A stretch of DNA of 64,000 nucleotides from Cryptomeria japonica. Taxonomy: Eukaryota > Streptophyta > Pinopsida > Cupressales > Cupressaceae. Both the position numbers and the translations under genes were made by a program. Below, piece by piece: positions 11,791-22,573 of this stretch. Position 1 is the stretch's first letter. Every line of letters starts with the position of its first letter. The stretch covers positions 231,560,396-231,624,395 of the forward strand of contig NC_081406.1 of NCBI RefSeq assembly GCF_030272615.1. Direction: 5' to 3'. Under the pieces are notes generated by a model. That model did no database searches and was not told the origin of the DNA. It saw only the letters and a program-made list of their open reading frames with translations.

Positions 11791-12727
11791 GGAACGATAA
11801 TACACGATTAAGTTCAAAGATGACTCAAATATATTTTATGACATCAATTGACACTCACAAGGGCATAACGCAATCTAGAATTGTAAAACATAGCATAATT
11901 CCAAAGATGGACAACTTAAACCATCGACAAAACTCTCTCAACATAACACAATAAACTCATATACAACAATATGAATAAACAAAATATAATACATGACGAA
12001 ATATAGACACAGAAGCCTGGCAATACAATAATCAAAAATCATAATAATAAGAAGAATACACACAAACCGCTACAAGAAACACAGACACATGCCAAGTCTA
12101 AGATAATACACAAAATGAAGATCCCCAAAACTCCATTGTCGACAATCCATATACAAAATAAAATCACAGTGATGCTAAAGCACAAAAACTAAATCTTAAT
12201 CATACAACAATCATCTTTTCACACGCAAATGATGAAATCAATCTTTTCAAATTTAAAATGCAAAGGTATACAATCTCCAACCTGGAATTTTGAAGTAATG
12301 GATAGAAGAAAGTTGCAGAAGAGCAATCCACAACTTCAATCCGACCAAGACCAACTCCAACCTTTATGCATGCGCAGAAAACTCCATTTCGAGCCAAAGC
12401 AATAAAAAGTCAATAAAATCTTCAATCAAGCAATCTCCCAAAAATCTCAAAACCCAATATTTATATCGATTAAAAATAATAACCCATCACAGCCAACTCC
12501 AAATAATAGAAAATATAGTAAATTCTACCAACCATCATGACAAACGAAATAAAATAATAATATCTCCAAATTCAATACTCACAACCAATAGAAGAAGAAG
12601 GTAAGTAAGATAACTAATTACCAAATGAGTGAAATATTAAACAATAAATAAATAAATAAACCAATAACCAATAAATAAATAAATAAATCAAATACCATAA
12701 ATAATATTAAAGGCTCAATTAATATAA

Positions 12728-12927
12728 GCCCACAAAATAAACATCAACACATAATAAACCCTCAATAATAAAATATAAAAAATATTAAATATTAAGACCG
12801 ATCATTAATTTTAATTTTGTTATTATAGCCCACAAAATAAACATCAACACATAATAAACCCTCAATAATAAAATGTAAAAAATATTTAATATTAAGACCA
12901 ATCATTAATTTCAATTTTGTTATTATT
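12728..12927. repeat. 100-bp tandem duplication private to the 3' LTR
   Basis: GCCCACAAAATAAACATCAACAC begins two adjacent 100-base units with only a few differences. The 5' LTR copy near 57250-57360 has a single unit, so the duplication arose after insertion of element A. Confidence 0.9.
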
Positions 12928-13680
12928 AAACTATATAAATCGATTAATTCATAATTAATAATTTAATTAATAAAATAACCAAAGCTCCGCAAGACATCCC
13001 AACATAGGGATCACATAGAATACCACTTGACACCTAACAAGGCAACTCTAGCCACGACACCAAAACTAACGAGGTACCAACTAAGCCTAGAGAGTGTAGA
13101 AGGAACTCATGTCACCTCCAATCAACTTTCCATTGGGATTAGAGACATGTTCAAACTTGTGAGACCAAGTGGAGTCGATGTCTAGTACCTGTAATCCTGT
13201 GATCACCAATATCCACAATACAACATACACATTGCATATAACATAAAATAATCAAACAAGTGAAAGAGAGTCGCGACATCATACCTAGCTCATAGATGAG
13301 TGGTATAATATTGTCTCTTCCATGAATACAATGGTAATACAATCATGGCAACCATAACATCTCAATAACATCATCATATCTCATAGAGAATAAAGTAGGG
13401 TTAGCACATAACATGATATCATCATAAGTAGATATAAATCTCCACAACACAATGAGTTCTCACAAGTATCCAACATATATCCAATCATCATAATAGTCTT
13501 GAAAGTATCATTATTTATATAAACCATAATGTATCATCTGTCTATATGAAATGTCAAGTGTCATCTATAAGCATCTGAAAGTTAAATATATCCATAATCA
13601 TCCATCAAAACTTCATAAAAGAGTCTAGGCTAAGTCTATCAATGCATAAAAGAAAAGATGAATTAGGGAGGGGAACTACA

Positions 13681-13696
13681 TCCTCCCCCCTTTTCT
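13681..13696 (-). other. Polypurine tract of element A
   Basis: The minus strand reads AAGAAAAGGGGGGAGGA directly before the LTR start TGTAGTTCC. This is the plus-strand DNA primer site used in reverse transcription, and it fixes the inner edge of the 3' LTR. Confidence 0.85.
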
Positions 13697-13699
13697 TAG

Positions 13700-15870
13700 G
13701 CTTACTCCTAGAAGCCTGGGAACAAATAGGGAAAGAGATCACTCATCCGCACTGCATCCTCCCAAGTTGTCGAAGAATCATCATTGGGGTCCCATTAGAC
13801 CCTTACGTACTCTAGATCGCAACCCTTGAGGGTTAGCCCCCGACACTGCAAAATGCACATGAGCTCCAAAGAAAGTTGCTCGTCCTCTATCTACAAGACA
13901 TTCCAATCCAAAACATGTGTCACATTAGGGAAATATGGCCTCAAAAATGATAAATGAAACACATCATGGATGCGAGACAAGCTAGGTGGCAAGGCAAGAT
14001 AACAAGCTACAGGACCAATCCTCTTCAAAACCTTAAACAGTCCAACAAAGCGAGGTGCCAACTTAGAGCATTTTCCATAACAAATAGGACTCTTTCGTAG
14101 ATGAACACTCAAGAACACCTCGTTACCCATGAAAAATTGTCGATCCACATGATGAGAATCTACATACTTCTTATGTTTGCCCTACGCTACCACCAAATGC
14201 TTACGAATACAAGTCACTTGATGCTCCATATCCTATGGTATATCTGATCCTAAGATAAATGTATCCTCCAAACAATCCCAACTCAAAGGCGTACAACAAG
14301 GTCAACCATACAAACCCTGAGAAGGAGACATACCAATAAAGCTAAGATAACCATTATTATAAGCAAACTCAATCAAATATAGGTAGTTCTCCCATCGAGC
14401 TTATTGATCCATACCATACATCTGAAGCATATCCTCAAGAACCTGATTAACTCTCTCAGTCTTCCTATCTATCTCTGGATGATACGTTGAACTAAATTTC
14501 AACTGAGCTCCCAAATCATGTTGAAGAGAATTCCATAGTGTTGAAGTGAACACTGGATCTTGATCTGATATGATTCGACAAGGAATTGTTGGAATCCAAG
14601 AATACTGAGAGGGGGGGTGAATCAGTGTTCTACCGAAAAGATTAATTTTAACCTTATTAAAACATGCATTCACCAACTGGTATACTGGTACATATAGAAT
14701 TGAAAGAAGTAAAGCAACCAATAATCCAATCACACAAATGAATACCCTAACACAGAGAATTATACATGGAAAACCTCAAAGAGGAAAAACCATGGTGGGA
14801 TTTGTGACCCACAATATCAATTCACTAGCCATATGAAGAGATATTACAAAATATAGGGGCCTGCACTTGTAGGAAGGCTTACAGCCTAGAGCACACTGCT
14901 CAATCACAAAAGGAGCCTCACTAACTACATATAAATCTAGACTACAATCCGAAGAAATGAATGAACTGCTAAGATAGCATCTTCTATGCTTGAATACAGT
15001 TCCAGTTAAGCTCTGTTTGTTGAAACCCTAAACCCTTACCAGAATACCCCTTTACATAAATATCCTCACATACATGATCTCTCTCATATATTTCACATTA
15101 CATAACATTATCATGTTCTCCTCTCCATCTATATTTGTATATTACAAAATGATCTAACCAACTGTCCTATATACCCTTTACAATTTATGATGCCTTATGT
15201 TGGCTTACAAAGATAATTACATTATGAATAAACATGTCTGCTCAATAACATGAATACATGAATATCAAAGACAATTTCTGATGTCGGATCTCCAAATGAT
15301 GTCGACCTCCAATATCGATGACCTTATTTTAAACCATGTCGGCCTGGATTGCCGGTAACCTGAGAATTCCTTCAATCCTGTCGATGTCGGTGAAGTGTCT
15401 GTGAAGTGCCTGTCAGTACACAACTGAACCAAAACATTAAGCCGGAACAAGTTGCCATGTTGCCATCAATGACAACATATTGAAACAAACTAATTGAGTG
15501 TCAATTGCCAACAAGAATACCATGCAACCTCACAATATCCTCCATGAAAACTCAAGCCACTGTCGCTAATATGTAGGAAGATCAAATCGAAGAGAAGTGT
15601 GCTACCTTAGTCAGCCTATCAATGGTGACTGTGATAGCATCATGAAAATGAGAATAAATTGGAATTCTAATGATGAAGTCCATCAAAATAATATCCCATT
15701 TCCAATCTGGAACCAAGTTCAACTATAGCAAACCTATGGGATGTTGATGCTCTTCCTTCACCCGTTGACACTCCAAACATTGAGACACAAAACCTTCTAT
15801 ATCGCGCCTCATGCTAGACCAATGGTACAACTGTTAGAGATCCATGTGGATCTTCTTGAGACCTGGATGT
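13700..15870 (-). pseudogene. Element A integrase, split by a solo LTR
   Basis: Right to left: the zinc-binding end is seen near 15770-15840 ('FVSQCLECQRVKEEHQHP'), the core near 15590-15700 contains 'WDIILMDFI' and then 'DIVRLHG', and the second half resumes left of the inserted LTR with 'RIISDQDPVFTSTLWNSL' and 'TYHPEIDRKTERVNQVLED'. The GPY/F-like segment 'LAPRFVGLFKVLKRIGPVA' and 'LPPSLSRIHDVFHLS' (about 13960-14070) is followed by 'DLEYVRVQWDP' and 'TTWEDAVRMSDLFPYLFPG' (about 13725-13830), resembling a chromodomain tail that would target chromatin. Several in-frame stops are present. The enzyme would insert the cDNA; here it is dead. Confidence 0.88.
14587..15513 (-). mobile_element. 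Solo copia-type LTR inserted in element A integrase
   Basis: The 927-bp insert has six-base inverted ends TGTTGG...CCAACA. It is flanked by ggaat on the left and agaat on the right, a five-base target duplication with one change. Removing it rejoins the integrase frame between 'RLHGI' and 'CRIISDQD'. Its start carries the same GAGAGGGGGGGTGAATCAG motif as the copia LTR at 2290, and its minus strand has the TGGTTTTTCC-type tract of copia LTRs. No internal domain remains, so it is a solo LTR left by recombination. Confidence 0.9.
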
Positions 15871-15879
15871 ACTGAGTAA

Positions 15880-17208
15880 GGTGCATGATGTACCTCTATC
15901 AAGATCAAAACATTAAGTCCATTTGAAGGTGGAACATAAATAAGTCCCAAATGACGAAGAAGACCGTCTGATTCCAATAAATAACCTACAAATCTCCCAA
16001 GTCTCTCCCTAAAGAAATCTCTTCTTTAACCTCTTGGTACCAAGCAACTAAAGGAAGCACTCTAAGAATCCGACTCCTTAAATCCACACTGGTAGTCATC
16101 ACCGATAACAAATGTGTCCTACAGCTCAACGCATCTACCACAACATTCTCCTTCCCTTAGATGTACTTACCTCAAAATCATACTCACAAAGGAACACCAT
16201 CCATCAATGTTGCCTGGAATTTAGGTTTGGCTGAGTGAAGAGGTACTGCAAACTATGGTGATCAATGTGCAACTCGAACTAATACCCAAGAATAAAATGC
16301 CTCCATCTCACCAAAGCATGAACAACTTCTGCTAACTCTAAGTTGTGAGTGGGATAGTTGAACTCATGATCCTTGAGTTTACAGGACAAGAGAAATCATG
16401 TGATCATCCTACATAAGAATTGTTCCCAAACCCTCCAAAGAAGCATTTGTACACACAACAAATTCTCATTGTGGATCTAGGACTGCCAAAATAGGCGCAC
16501 TAGTAATATTCTCCTTAAGGATTTGGAAAGTTTTCTCACACCAATCTGACCAAAAAAAATTCTTCCTTTTCCTCTAAAGAGAAGTAATAGGATGAGCTAT
16601 CCTCAAAAACCCCTAAACAAACTGACTATTTATCATGCAAGGCCCATAAAACTATGACCTTCATCCACATAAGTAGGCACTGGCCAATCCACAAATTCCT
16701 AAATCTTAGAGGCATCTACCATGATACCCTCTCGTGAAACAACATGGCCTAGATATTTCACCTCAATCTTAAAGAACTCACACTTAGCCAAATTGGCATA
16801 CAACTGGTTCTCATGAAGACACTGCAATACCTGCCTCATATGCTTCTCATGCTCCTCCACAGTCCTCAAATATATCAAAATGTCATCAAGAAACACAAGA
16901 ACAAATCTATTAAGGTATGTCCTGAACACTCCATTCATCAAACTCGTGAAAATTGAGGGTGTATTAGTAAGCCCAAAAGGAACCACTATAAACTCATAAT
17001 GTCCATAATGAGTACGCAAAGTTGTCTAATGAATAACCTCCTCATGAATCTGCAACTGATGATATCATAAATTAAAGTCTATCTTGGAGATGACTTTAGC
17101 ATCCTTAGTATGATAAAAAAGATCATCAATCCTCGACAAAGAATAATGAGTCTTCACCATCACCTTATTCAATTGTCGATAATCTATGCACAAGCAAAGA
17201 GATCCATC
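15880..17208 (-). pseudogene. Element A RNase H and reverse transcriptase (C-terminal part)
   Basis: The palm is clear: '[21 protein letters not shown]' region near 16900-17010 and the catalytic 'FLDDILIYL' near 16860, the usual gypsy FVDD/FLDD form. '[11 protein letters not shown]' lies near 17160. Downstream is 'SDWCEKTFQILKENI', then RNase H 'FVVCTNASLEGLGTIL' near 16440-16480, where the family's catalytic Asp in 'TDAS' reads Asn. 'LELAEVVHALVRWRHFILG' and 'DHHSLQYLFTQPNLNSRQ' follow. Stops interrupt the frame several times. The segment ends at the 17214 insertion and resumes at 20127. Confidence 0.9.
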
Positions 17209-18195
17209 CTTCTTGTAATTGGGTGAAAAATTAAGGTTTCCATCACAAGAAAGATAAAAACTGCTAATTTTTATTTAGGGACCAATTACATTCAAAAGAG
17301 TGGTTGAATCCAATAGATCTAGTCAAAAACCAGAAAGGACAAGGACTGAAAATACTGATTGGGTTCAAGGTGTGAATTTGTTTACCCACTTTTGTGAGTT
17401 AAATAGTTGAAGTTAGGGTAAAGTAGTGGTAATGAGGATGAAAATGCAAAAATGATGAGCTACAACTATCAAGTTGAGCCACACACCTGGATCTGAGAAA
17501 TATAAGTAGATTTGAATTTGATCCTCGAAGGAGTTCCTAAAATGTCAGGACTGTGGTGCTTGTCGCCCTGGTCCTCTGAACTTTTTGCACATCAAAGGGG
17601 GTTCGATTCATCACTATAAATAATACTCATTCTGAAGATCGCAGCTTCATATATGTTTCATGCACATAGAAATAAGGGGGAAAAGGTTGGGAATAGGGGT
17701 TTGCCTAAGTCAAACCCCAGTTTAGGAATTAACCAATACTAAAATAAATAATGGAAGGATATACATCAGATGTGCAATGACTGATAATGATGCTTTGCTT
17801 CTTGAATATAATCACATATGTTGTATAAATGGCATGAACATGAAAAAACCCTAATCACACACATGCTTGCATATGAATGATGTAATGTTGCTCCATAATT
17901 GATTAATGAAGAATGCAACTTTGAAGACCTCTTGAAATGCTTGATGATGAATACTTTAATGCTTGAATTCTTGATGCCTTGTGAGTATAATTTTTCCCTT
18001 CTCTCCTTGTATATGAAAATGAGAGGGCAAAGCCTCCTTATATACTTGCCCATCAAAAAACATGTTAATTTTATGACATAGGCCGACACAGGGCTAGGTT
18101 TCTTGCCCAAATTTTGAAATACTTAAGGGATTCAAACAGGGTCCCAAATAGTAAGGACCATGGCGAGGACCAAAGCATGGTGCCATGGTCCCAAT

Positions 18196-19883
18196 TGTTG
18201 GGAATATGCCTCGAATTCTCCTGACCAATGTTTGGGTTGATCGGTGTAACTTACCCCGATGGAACAGCTTGTGGGAAGGTATTGGGTTAGCCGGATTGAA
18301 GTTATCCCGACGACCTGATGAAGTCAGCTTCAGTCATCAGGGTAGTATCAGCTATCAAGTGAACCTGTTAGAAGTTACACTGATACCCTATGGATCCACC
18401 TTGGGTCATCGAAGTGCTATCAAATATCGGAGGAGCCTGTTGGATGTTATGTCGAAACCCAATGGAGTCGCCTTAGGCGATCGGGCTGGCATCGGCTATC
18501 GGGTGGACCTATTTGGTGTTATGTCGATACCCAATGAAGCCGCTTTAGGTCATCGGAATGACCTATCCTGATGGAATAGTTGTCGGTGTAACTCTTGTCG
18601 ATGAGATGATGAAACCCTCTTTTTGTGATCGGTTAAATGGTGAGCAAGTCCAGGATGATCGGATGACTATCGCTACACCGCATGATGGAAATGCACGAAC
18701 GTTATCCATTACAGCTTGGCGACCAAGTGGTGGAGCACAGAAAGAGATTCAAGAAGATCGGCTTATTAGGAAAGGATGTTTGGCGCTACACCGATACATG
18801 TTGAGGTTGCCTTCGGTGATCAGGTATCATCGAGAGATCGTGTCTACCTGTTGGAGATTATCCCGAAGAGCTGATGGAGCTGACCTGTTTTGGAGCACAT
18901 TATTGGAGCCATCTACTGTTGTATCGGGGGATTGAGATTACCTGTTCATTTTTTGGTCGAAGACCTGATGGTTTGTTGTAGGCATCCTCAGAGTGATCAA
19001 GGAGACAGCAGGAAGGTTGTGTCGATGACCCGATGGAGTCACCTTCGGCGATCAGGTATCATCAGGAGATCAGCTCTACCGGTTGAAAGCTATATCGATG
19101 GCCGATGGAGCGGAGACCAACTATGGATGTGAGATCGAACCGAGATCCAAAAGGTGAACACTTAGACACTAAGGATGAGACTGTCGGTGTATATGAATAC
19201 GAACTGACCCAACTTCCAGATGAATGTGGGATATTTGGTTCCCACGAGTTCATGAACCGACTATCAATCGCTCGACAGTTAGACTTCATGGTGGTTCGAG
19301 CAACTAACTGTCAGAGTGGCCACAGGAAACTGAAATACAGTTGGATGGATGGAAGATCATTGGATTCCATAACGATTATACTTAACTGATACATTATTAT
19401 CTTGGCTGATATATATGTTGCCAGAAATGTAACTGAGTGAGTGACAAATGTTGAACTATGGTTGAGTGCGAGCAGAGTGTGAGGCTGAACGACGATTGAT
19501 TAGGGCAAAATGGAGTGACTATGAAGGGATGCAGAGAGGCTACGTTGTTGTAGTTTTGGCATGTCTATAGTCTTGTATGTTTTGCATGATGTTATAGCAG
19601 AGTTCTAAGAACAAAGTCCATAAAAGAGGATCTAAGTACTTTATTGTAACTGTGTTGTTTACTAAATAAAGGGATCTCTTTTTGGTGGCGGGTTTTTTAC
19701 CCGTAAGGGTTTTCCCATGTATATCTAATGTCTTTCTCTGGTGCTATTTTGTCTTGTTAATCTTAATCTTTTGTCCGTGTTTATCTTAATGTATTGCAAA
19801 CTGAAATTAAAATACTTTCTTGCCTGCAAATCCCCTTAGAATTGATGTTACGAGAGCATTTTCCACGCACTGTTTTCCTTACA
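18196..19883 (+). mobile_element. Solo LTR nested inside the 17214-20121 LTR
   Basis: The 1688-bp element starts TGTTGGGAATATG, ends CCTTACA and is flanked by the perfect duplication ccaat (18191-18195, 19884-19888). Near its right end AAATAAAGGG is followed by GGCGGGTTTTTTACCC and GGGTTTTCCCATG, the polyadenylation/R-region arrangement common in plant copia LTRs, so it reads on the plus strand. Its first 400 bases are richer in G and C than the surroundings and consist of degenerate repeats with TATCGG and GATCGG words. Confidence 0.92.
18285..18560 (+). repeat. Degenerate 75-80 bp tandem repeats inside an LTR
   Basis: At least three units can be lined up by the phrases CCTGTTRGA-GTTA, CGAAACCCAATGGAGTC and TTAGG(C/T)(G/C)ATCGG. 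Further partial units appear near 18830-18910 and 19010-19100. The open frame across this segment follows from the repeat having no stop in one phase and is not evidence for a protein. Confidence 0.65.
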
Positions 19884-20126
19884 CCAATGAGGACCAAGGC
19901 ATGACACCATAGTCCCAATGAGGACCAAGGTGCCACACCCTGGTCCTACCCCATTTTAGGATCGAAACAAAGGGGCCATGTGGTGTATGAAGTGAAAATA
20001 AGACCATATTTGCATGATGTAAGAATAATTAGATCTTAATTGAGCATTAAGGGCATAACCACTAAGGTGAGGGCTCCAAGTGTTGACTAAATTGTAAGGA
20101 AGTACAATTTAGGACACTACACTTCT

Positions 20127-20860
20127 TAACAAAAAACATTGGTGCTCCCTATGGAGAAACACTAGGATGAATGAATCCCTTAGCTAGCAAATATTCCAAC
20201 TACAATCGCAACTCACTCAACTTCTAACTAGTCATCTGATAAGGTGCCTTAGAAATCCATTCTACCTTGGGAACTAAATCTATCCAAAAATCAATGTCAC
20301 ACTTACATGGTATACCCAAAATTTCACTAGGAAACATATCTAAAAACTCCTAAAGGATAGGATGATGATGAAAGAGATCATCATGCCTCTCTCCCTCATT
20401 CCAATCATTCACCATCATAGTAAACAACTAACATCATTTCCGTACACACCACTTCAACTGCATAGCAAAAACCATGCGAAGAGAAATAGGTCGTTGCACA
20501 CCCACAATCTCCACTCTCTCAGCACTATCACCAAGACACTACACCCTCTCAAGACAAAAATCAATCTTATCCTAATGTGCCTCAAGCCAATCCATACCCA
20601 ACACAACACCATAAGATCCCAAAGAAAGGACACGGAGATCCACAATGGTAGAACACACTCTTAAATCCCACATACAATCATGAAAAAAAGAGTCCACTAC
20701 CACCTTCGACCCCGTAGCTAACTCACCCTACCACTTATTGGCTTGCTTTGCCACTAAGAATCTACAATGCTCAACTAAATATGGAGAAATAAAACAATAT
20801 GTAGCACCTGAATCAAACTAAATCAAGTAAGAAATACCACCAATCTCACCTGTGGTCTCC
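20127..20860 (-). pseudogene. Element A protease and reverse transcriptase N-terminus
   Basis: The protease active site reads 'FDSGATYCFISPYLVEHC' near 20760-20820, with the second family motif 'VVLGMDWLEAH' near 20580-20620. The linker 'EFLDMFPSEILGIPCKCDI' (about 20290-20350) and 'ISKAPYQMTS' lead into reverse transcriptase 'YLLAKGFIHPSVSP' and 'GAPMFFVKK', where the 20121 insertion edge falls. Stops include one in the 'SPWGAP' position. The protease would cut the Gag-Pol precursor. Confidence 0.88.
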
Positions 20861-20989
20861 ACAACTATTCCTTGATGCTCAACCTAACAGTTATCAACTG
20901 TTGCAAAGACTCGGTGAGATCTCCCTGCATCTTCCATTGTAGGATCTGACATTGTTGGCCTCTTTCTTGAGATCTAAGTAGATCTCTAA

Positions 20990-22547
20990 GGTAAATGCAA
21001 TGCAATATGACCCTGCTAGCCACAAGTGAAACAACCTCCTTTTGTTGAAATCATTGTTGACCGAAGGTGCACTGAATTGTTGGACACTACTTCTGTTGGA
21101 ATTCTGTTGAGAACTCTGTGTTGTCTAAGAAGGGGATAGTGGATGATGAGGCTATGTTGGACACTATCTCGCTTCTGGTTGTGATCCCTATCTAACTAAG
21201 ATCTATCACCATGAGCAAAATTTTGATCCTGATAATTCTTTTTCTACTGTTAAAACCGTCCACCCTTAAATGATGAAGGGTGACTCCTAGCATATGCTAA
21301 AGCCTATGACTGTGCACCTCTCACACCTAAAATAGAAGCTAGAGAATTAACAGTCTGCACTCTCGATTGTCCTCCTAAAGACAAATCCAAATTCTTCTCA
21401 ACCAAACGTGCCTTCTCCACGGCTACCTCCATAGTCTTGGGTTCAAAAAACTCGAACAACTCCATTGATACAAGCATTAAGGCCCCTAGCAAAATGGTGC
21501 ACCAGCATAGCCTCATCATCCACTATCTGTGCATATTGCTTAAGTTCAAATAACTTATGCTCATATTGCTCAATTGTCATGGCCAACTTCCTCAAGTTGT
21601 GGAACTCATCTACCTTCCTTTGCCTCTAAATATCTGATAAGAAATGAGCATGAATCCACTCCAAGAATATCTCCCAAGATATTAATGAAATATCCAAATG
21701 AAGTTTCAACTCCTCCATACACCACCATGTGGAAGCGAATCTACGAAGATGCATCACAGTATACCTAGCCTTGGTGTTACTGTTATACAGATGCATAGAA
21801 AAACACCTAGCCAAATCCACGGGGGCTTCATTGGATATTTAATATTATATCACATGCATTCATTTTAGGGGATTTAATATCCAAAAAATGAGGGTGTTAT
21901 ATATTTCCTGTCGGTGAAAATAGGGGGTTTTTAATTTAGGCTATGAAAAAATACAATATCTAGCGAAAAAGGGGGCTTTTAATTCAAGTTGTGTATTGGG
22001 AGGGGGTGACAAAAAAGAATTTTAGGGCAATATTTTTTGAAAATAGGGGGATTCTTTAGTATGCCATGAACTCATGTGTTATAACCTAAGCTCACTAAGT
22101 GAAGCCCCCATGCCCAAATCCAAATTCTAAGTCTCTGTCTCAATCCTATTACTAGATCGATTAAAAGTAGGAGGTCAAGATCTAAGAAGAGCCCTAATGT
22201 GTCTTGTTAGAACTACATCTTGATGTGGAACTACATCGTCTCTCCTCCAAGGTGAAAGTTCCCTCTCTCTCCCCTGATCTACAACTCTATCATGATGATC
22301 CAAATGATGAAATTATTACTGCTTATTTTCCTCCTACCTTGGTCCCAGATGCACAAGAAGCTCTTGAAGAACATTAATCAACTGAGGTACTGCCTCATTA
22401 CCCTATCGGTTCTCACTCTAGGCTTCCTCTTCCTAATGTTCATGTTGTTGATCCTCCTAATGAACCTCTTCAGAATCCTCTAGACGAGGGTTTTGTTGAG
22501 TATCCATGTGACCACCTTGCCCACAACCTCTACCCCTTATGAGGCAT
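20990..22547 (-). pseudogene. Element A gag with zinc knuckle, split by a MITE
   Basis: The start codon at 22547-22545 opens 'MPHKG', and a retrotransposon gag core follows left of the MITE: 'TVMHLRRFASTWWCMEELK' and 'ISLISWEIFLEWIHAHFLS' (21626-21820). Further down, 'VEKARLVEKNLDLSLGG' lies near 21390-21440 and a degraded knuckle reads 'CFTCG' plus 'QGHIALH' near 21030, with a stop inside. The MITE at 21821-22109 interrupts the frame at 'MDLARCFSMHL'. Gag would form the capsid; this copy is not functional. Confidence 0.82.
21821..22109. mobile_element. MITE-like inverted-repeat element, copy 2
   Basis: The ends pair as GGGGGCTTCA on the left with AGTGAAGCCCCC on the right. The element interrupts element A gag, and ccaaatcc occurs on both sides (21811-21818 and 22114-22121; nine bases match with one change if gccaaatcc is compared with cccaaatcc). 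An 8 to 9 base target duplication would fit a hAT- or Mutator-type non-autonomous element. The interior aligns with copy 1 at 4430-4747. Confidence 0.9.
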
Positions 22548-22573
22548 CTTGTCGAACCAACACACAAGGAAAC

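Larger units (their letters stand above)
9677..13680 (-). mobile_element. Element A 3' LTR, about 4.0 kb
   Basis: The right edge is exact: the minus-strand polypurine tract abuts TGTAGTTCCCC, that is plus-strand ...GGAACTACA ending at 13680. The left edge is set by alignment with the other LTR (TGTAATGTCTGCC at 37299); here the terminal TG has become CA (9677-9678). The interior is AT-rich and contains a motif array at 11460-11790 and a 100-bp duplication at 12728-12927. No genuine coding sequence is present; the short open frames inside are chance. Confidence 0.85.
17214..20121 (-). mobile_element. Solo LTR in element A reverse transcriptase, itself interrupted
   Basis: Ends are TGTA...TACA and both flanks carry the perfect five-base duplication cttct (17209-17213 and 20122-20126). 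Excising it rejoins the reverse transcriptase between 'GAPMFFVKK' and 'KDGSL'. Without the nested LTR at 18196-19883 the element is about 1.2 kb. Its minus-strand start TGTAGTGTCCTAAATT resembles the LTR start at 8035, so it probably reads on the minus strand and belongs to a gypsy family. A 31-base phrase (CCCAATGAGGACCAAGG...) repeats around the nested insertion site. Confidence 0.9.

Noticed and set aside
10341..12397. Short open frames in the element A 3' LTR
   Set aside because: They lie in LTR sequence, are not conserved as frames in the 5' LTR copy and show no motif.
18185..18571. 128-codon plus-strand frame at the start of a solo LTR
   Set aside because: It begins in the flanking LTR, crosses the target duplication and follows tandem repeats; not a gene.
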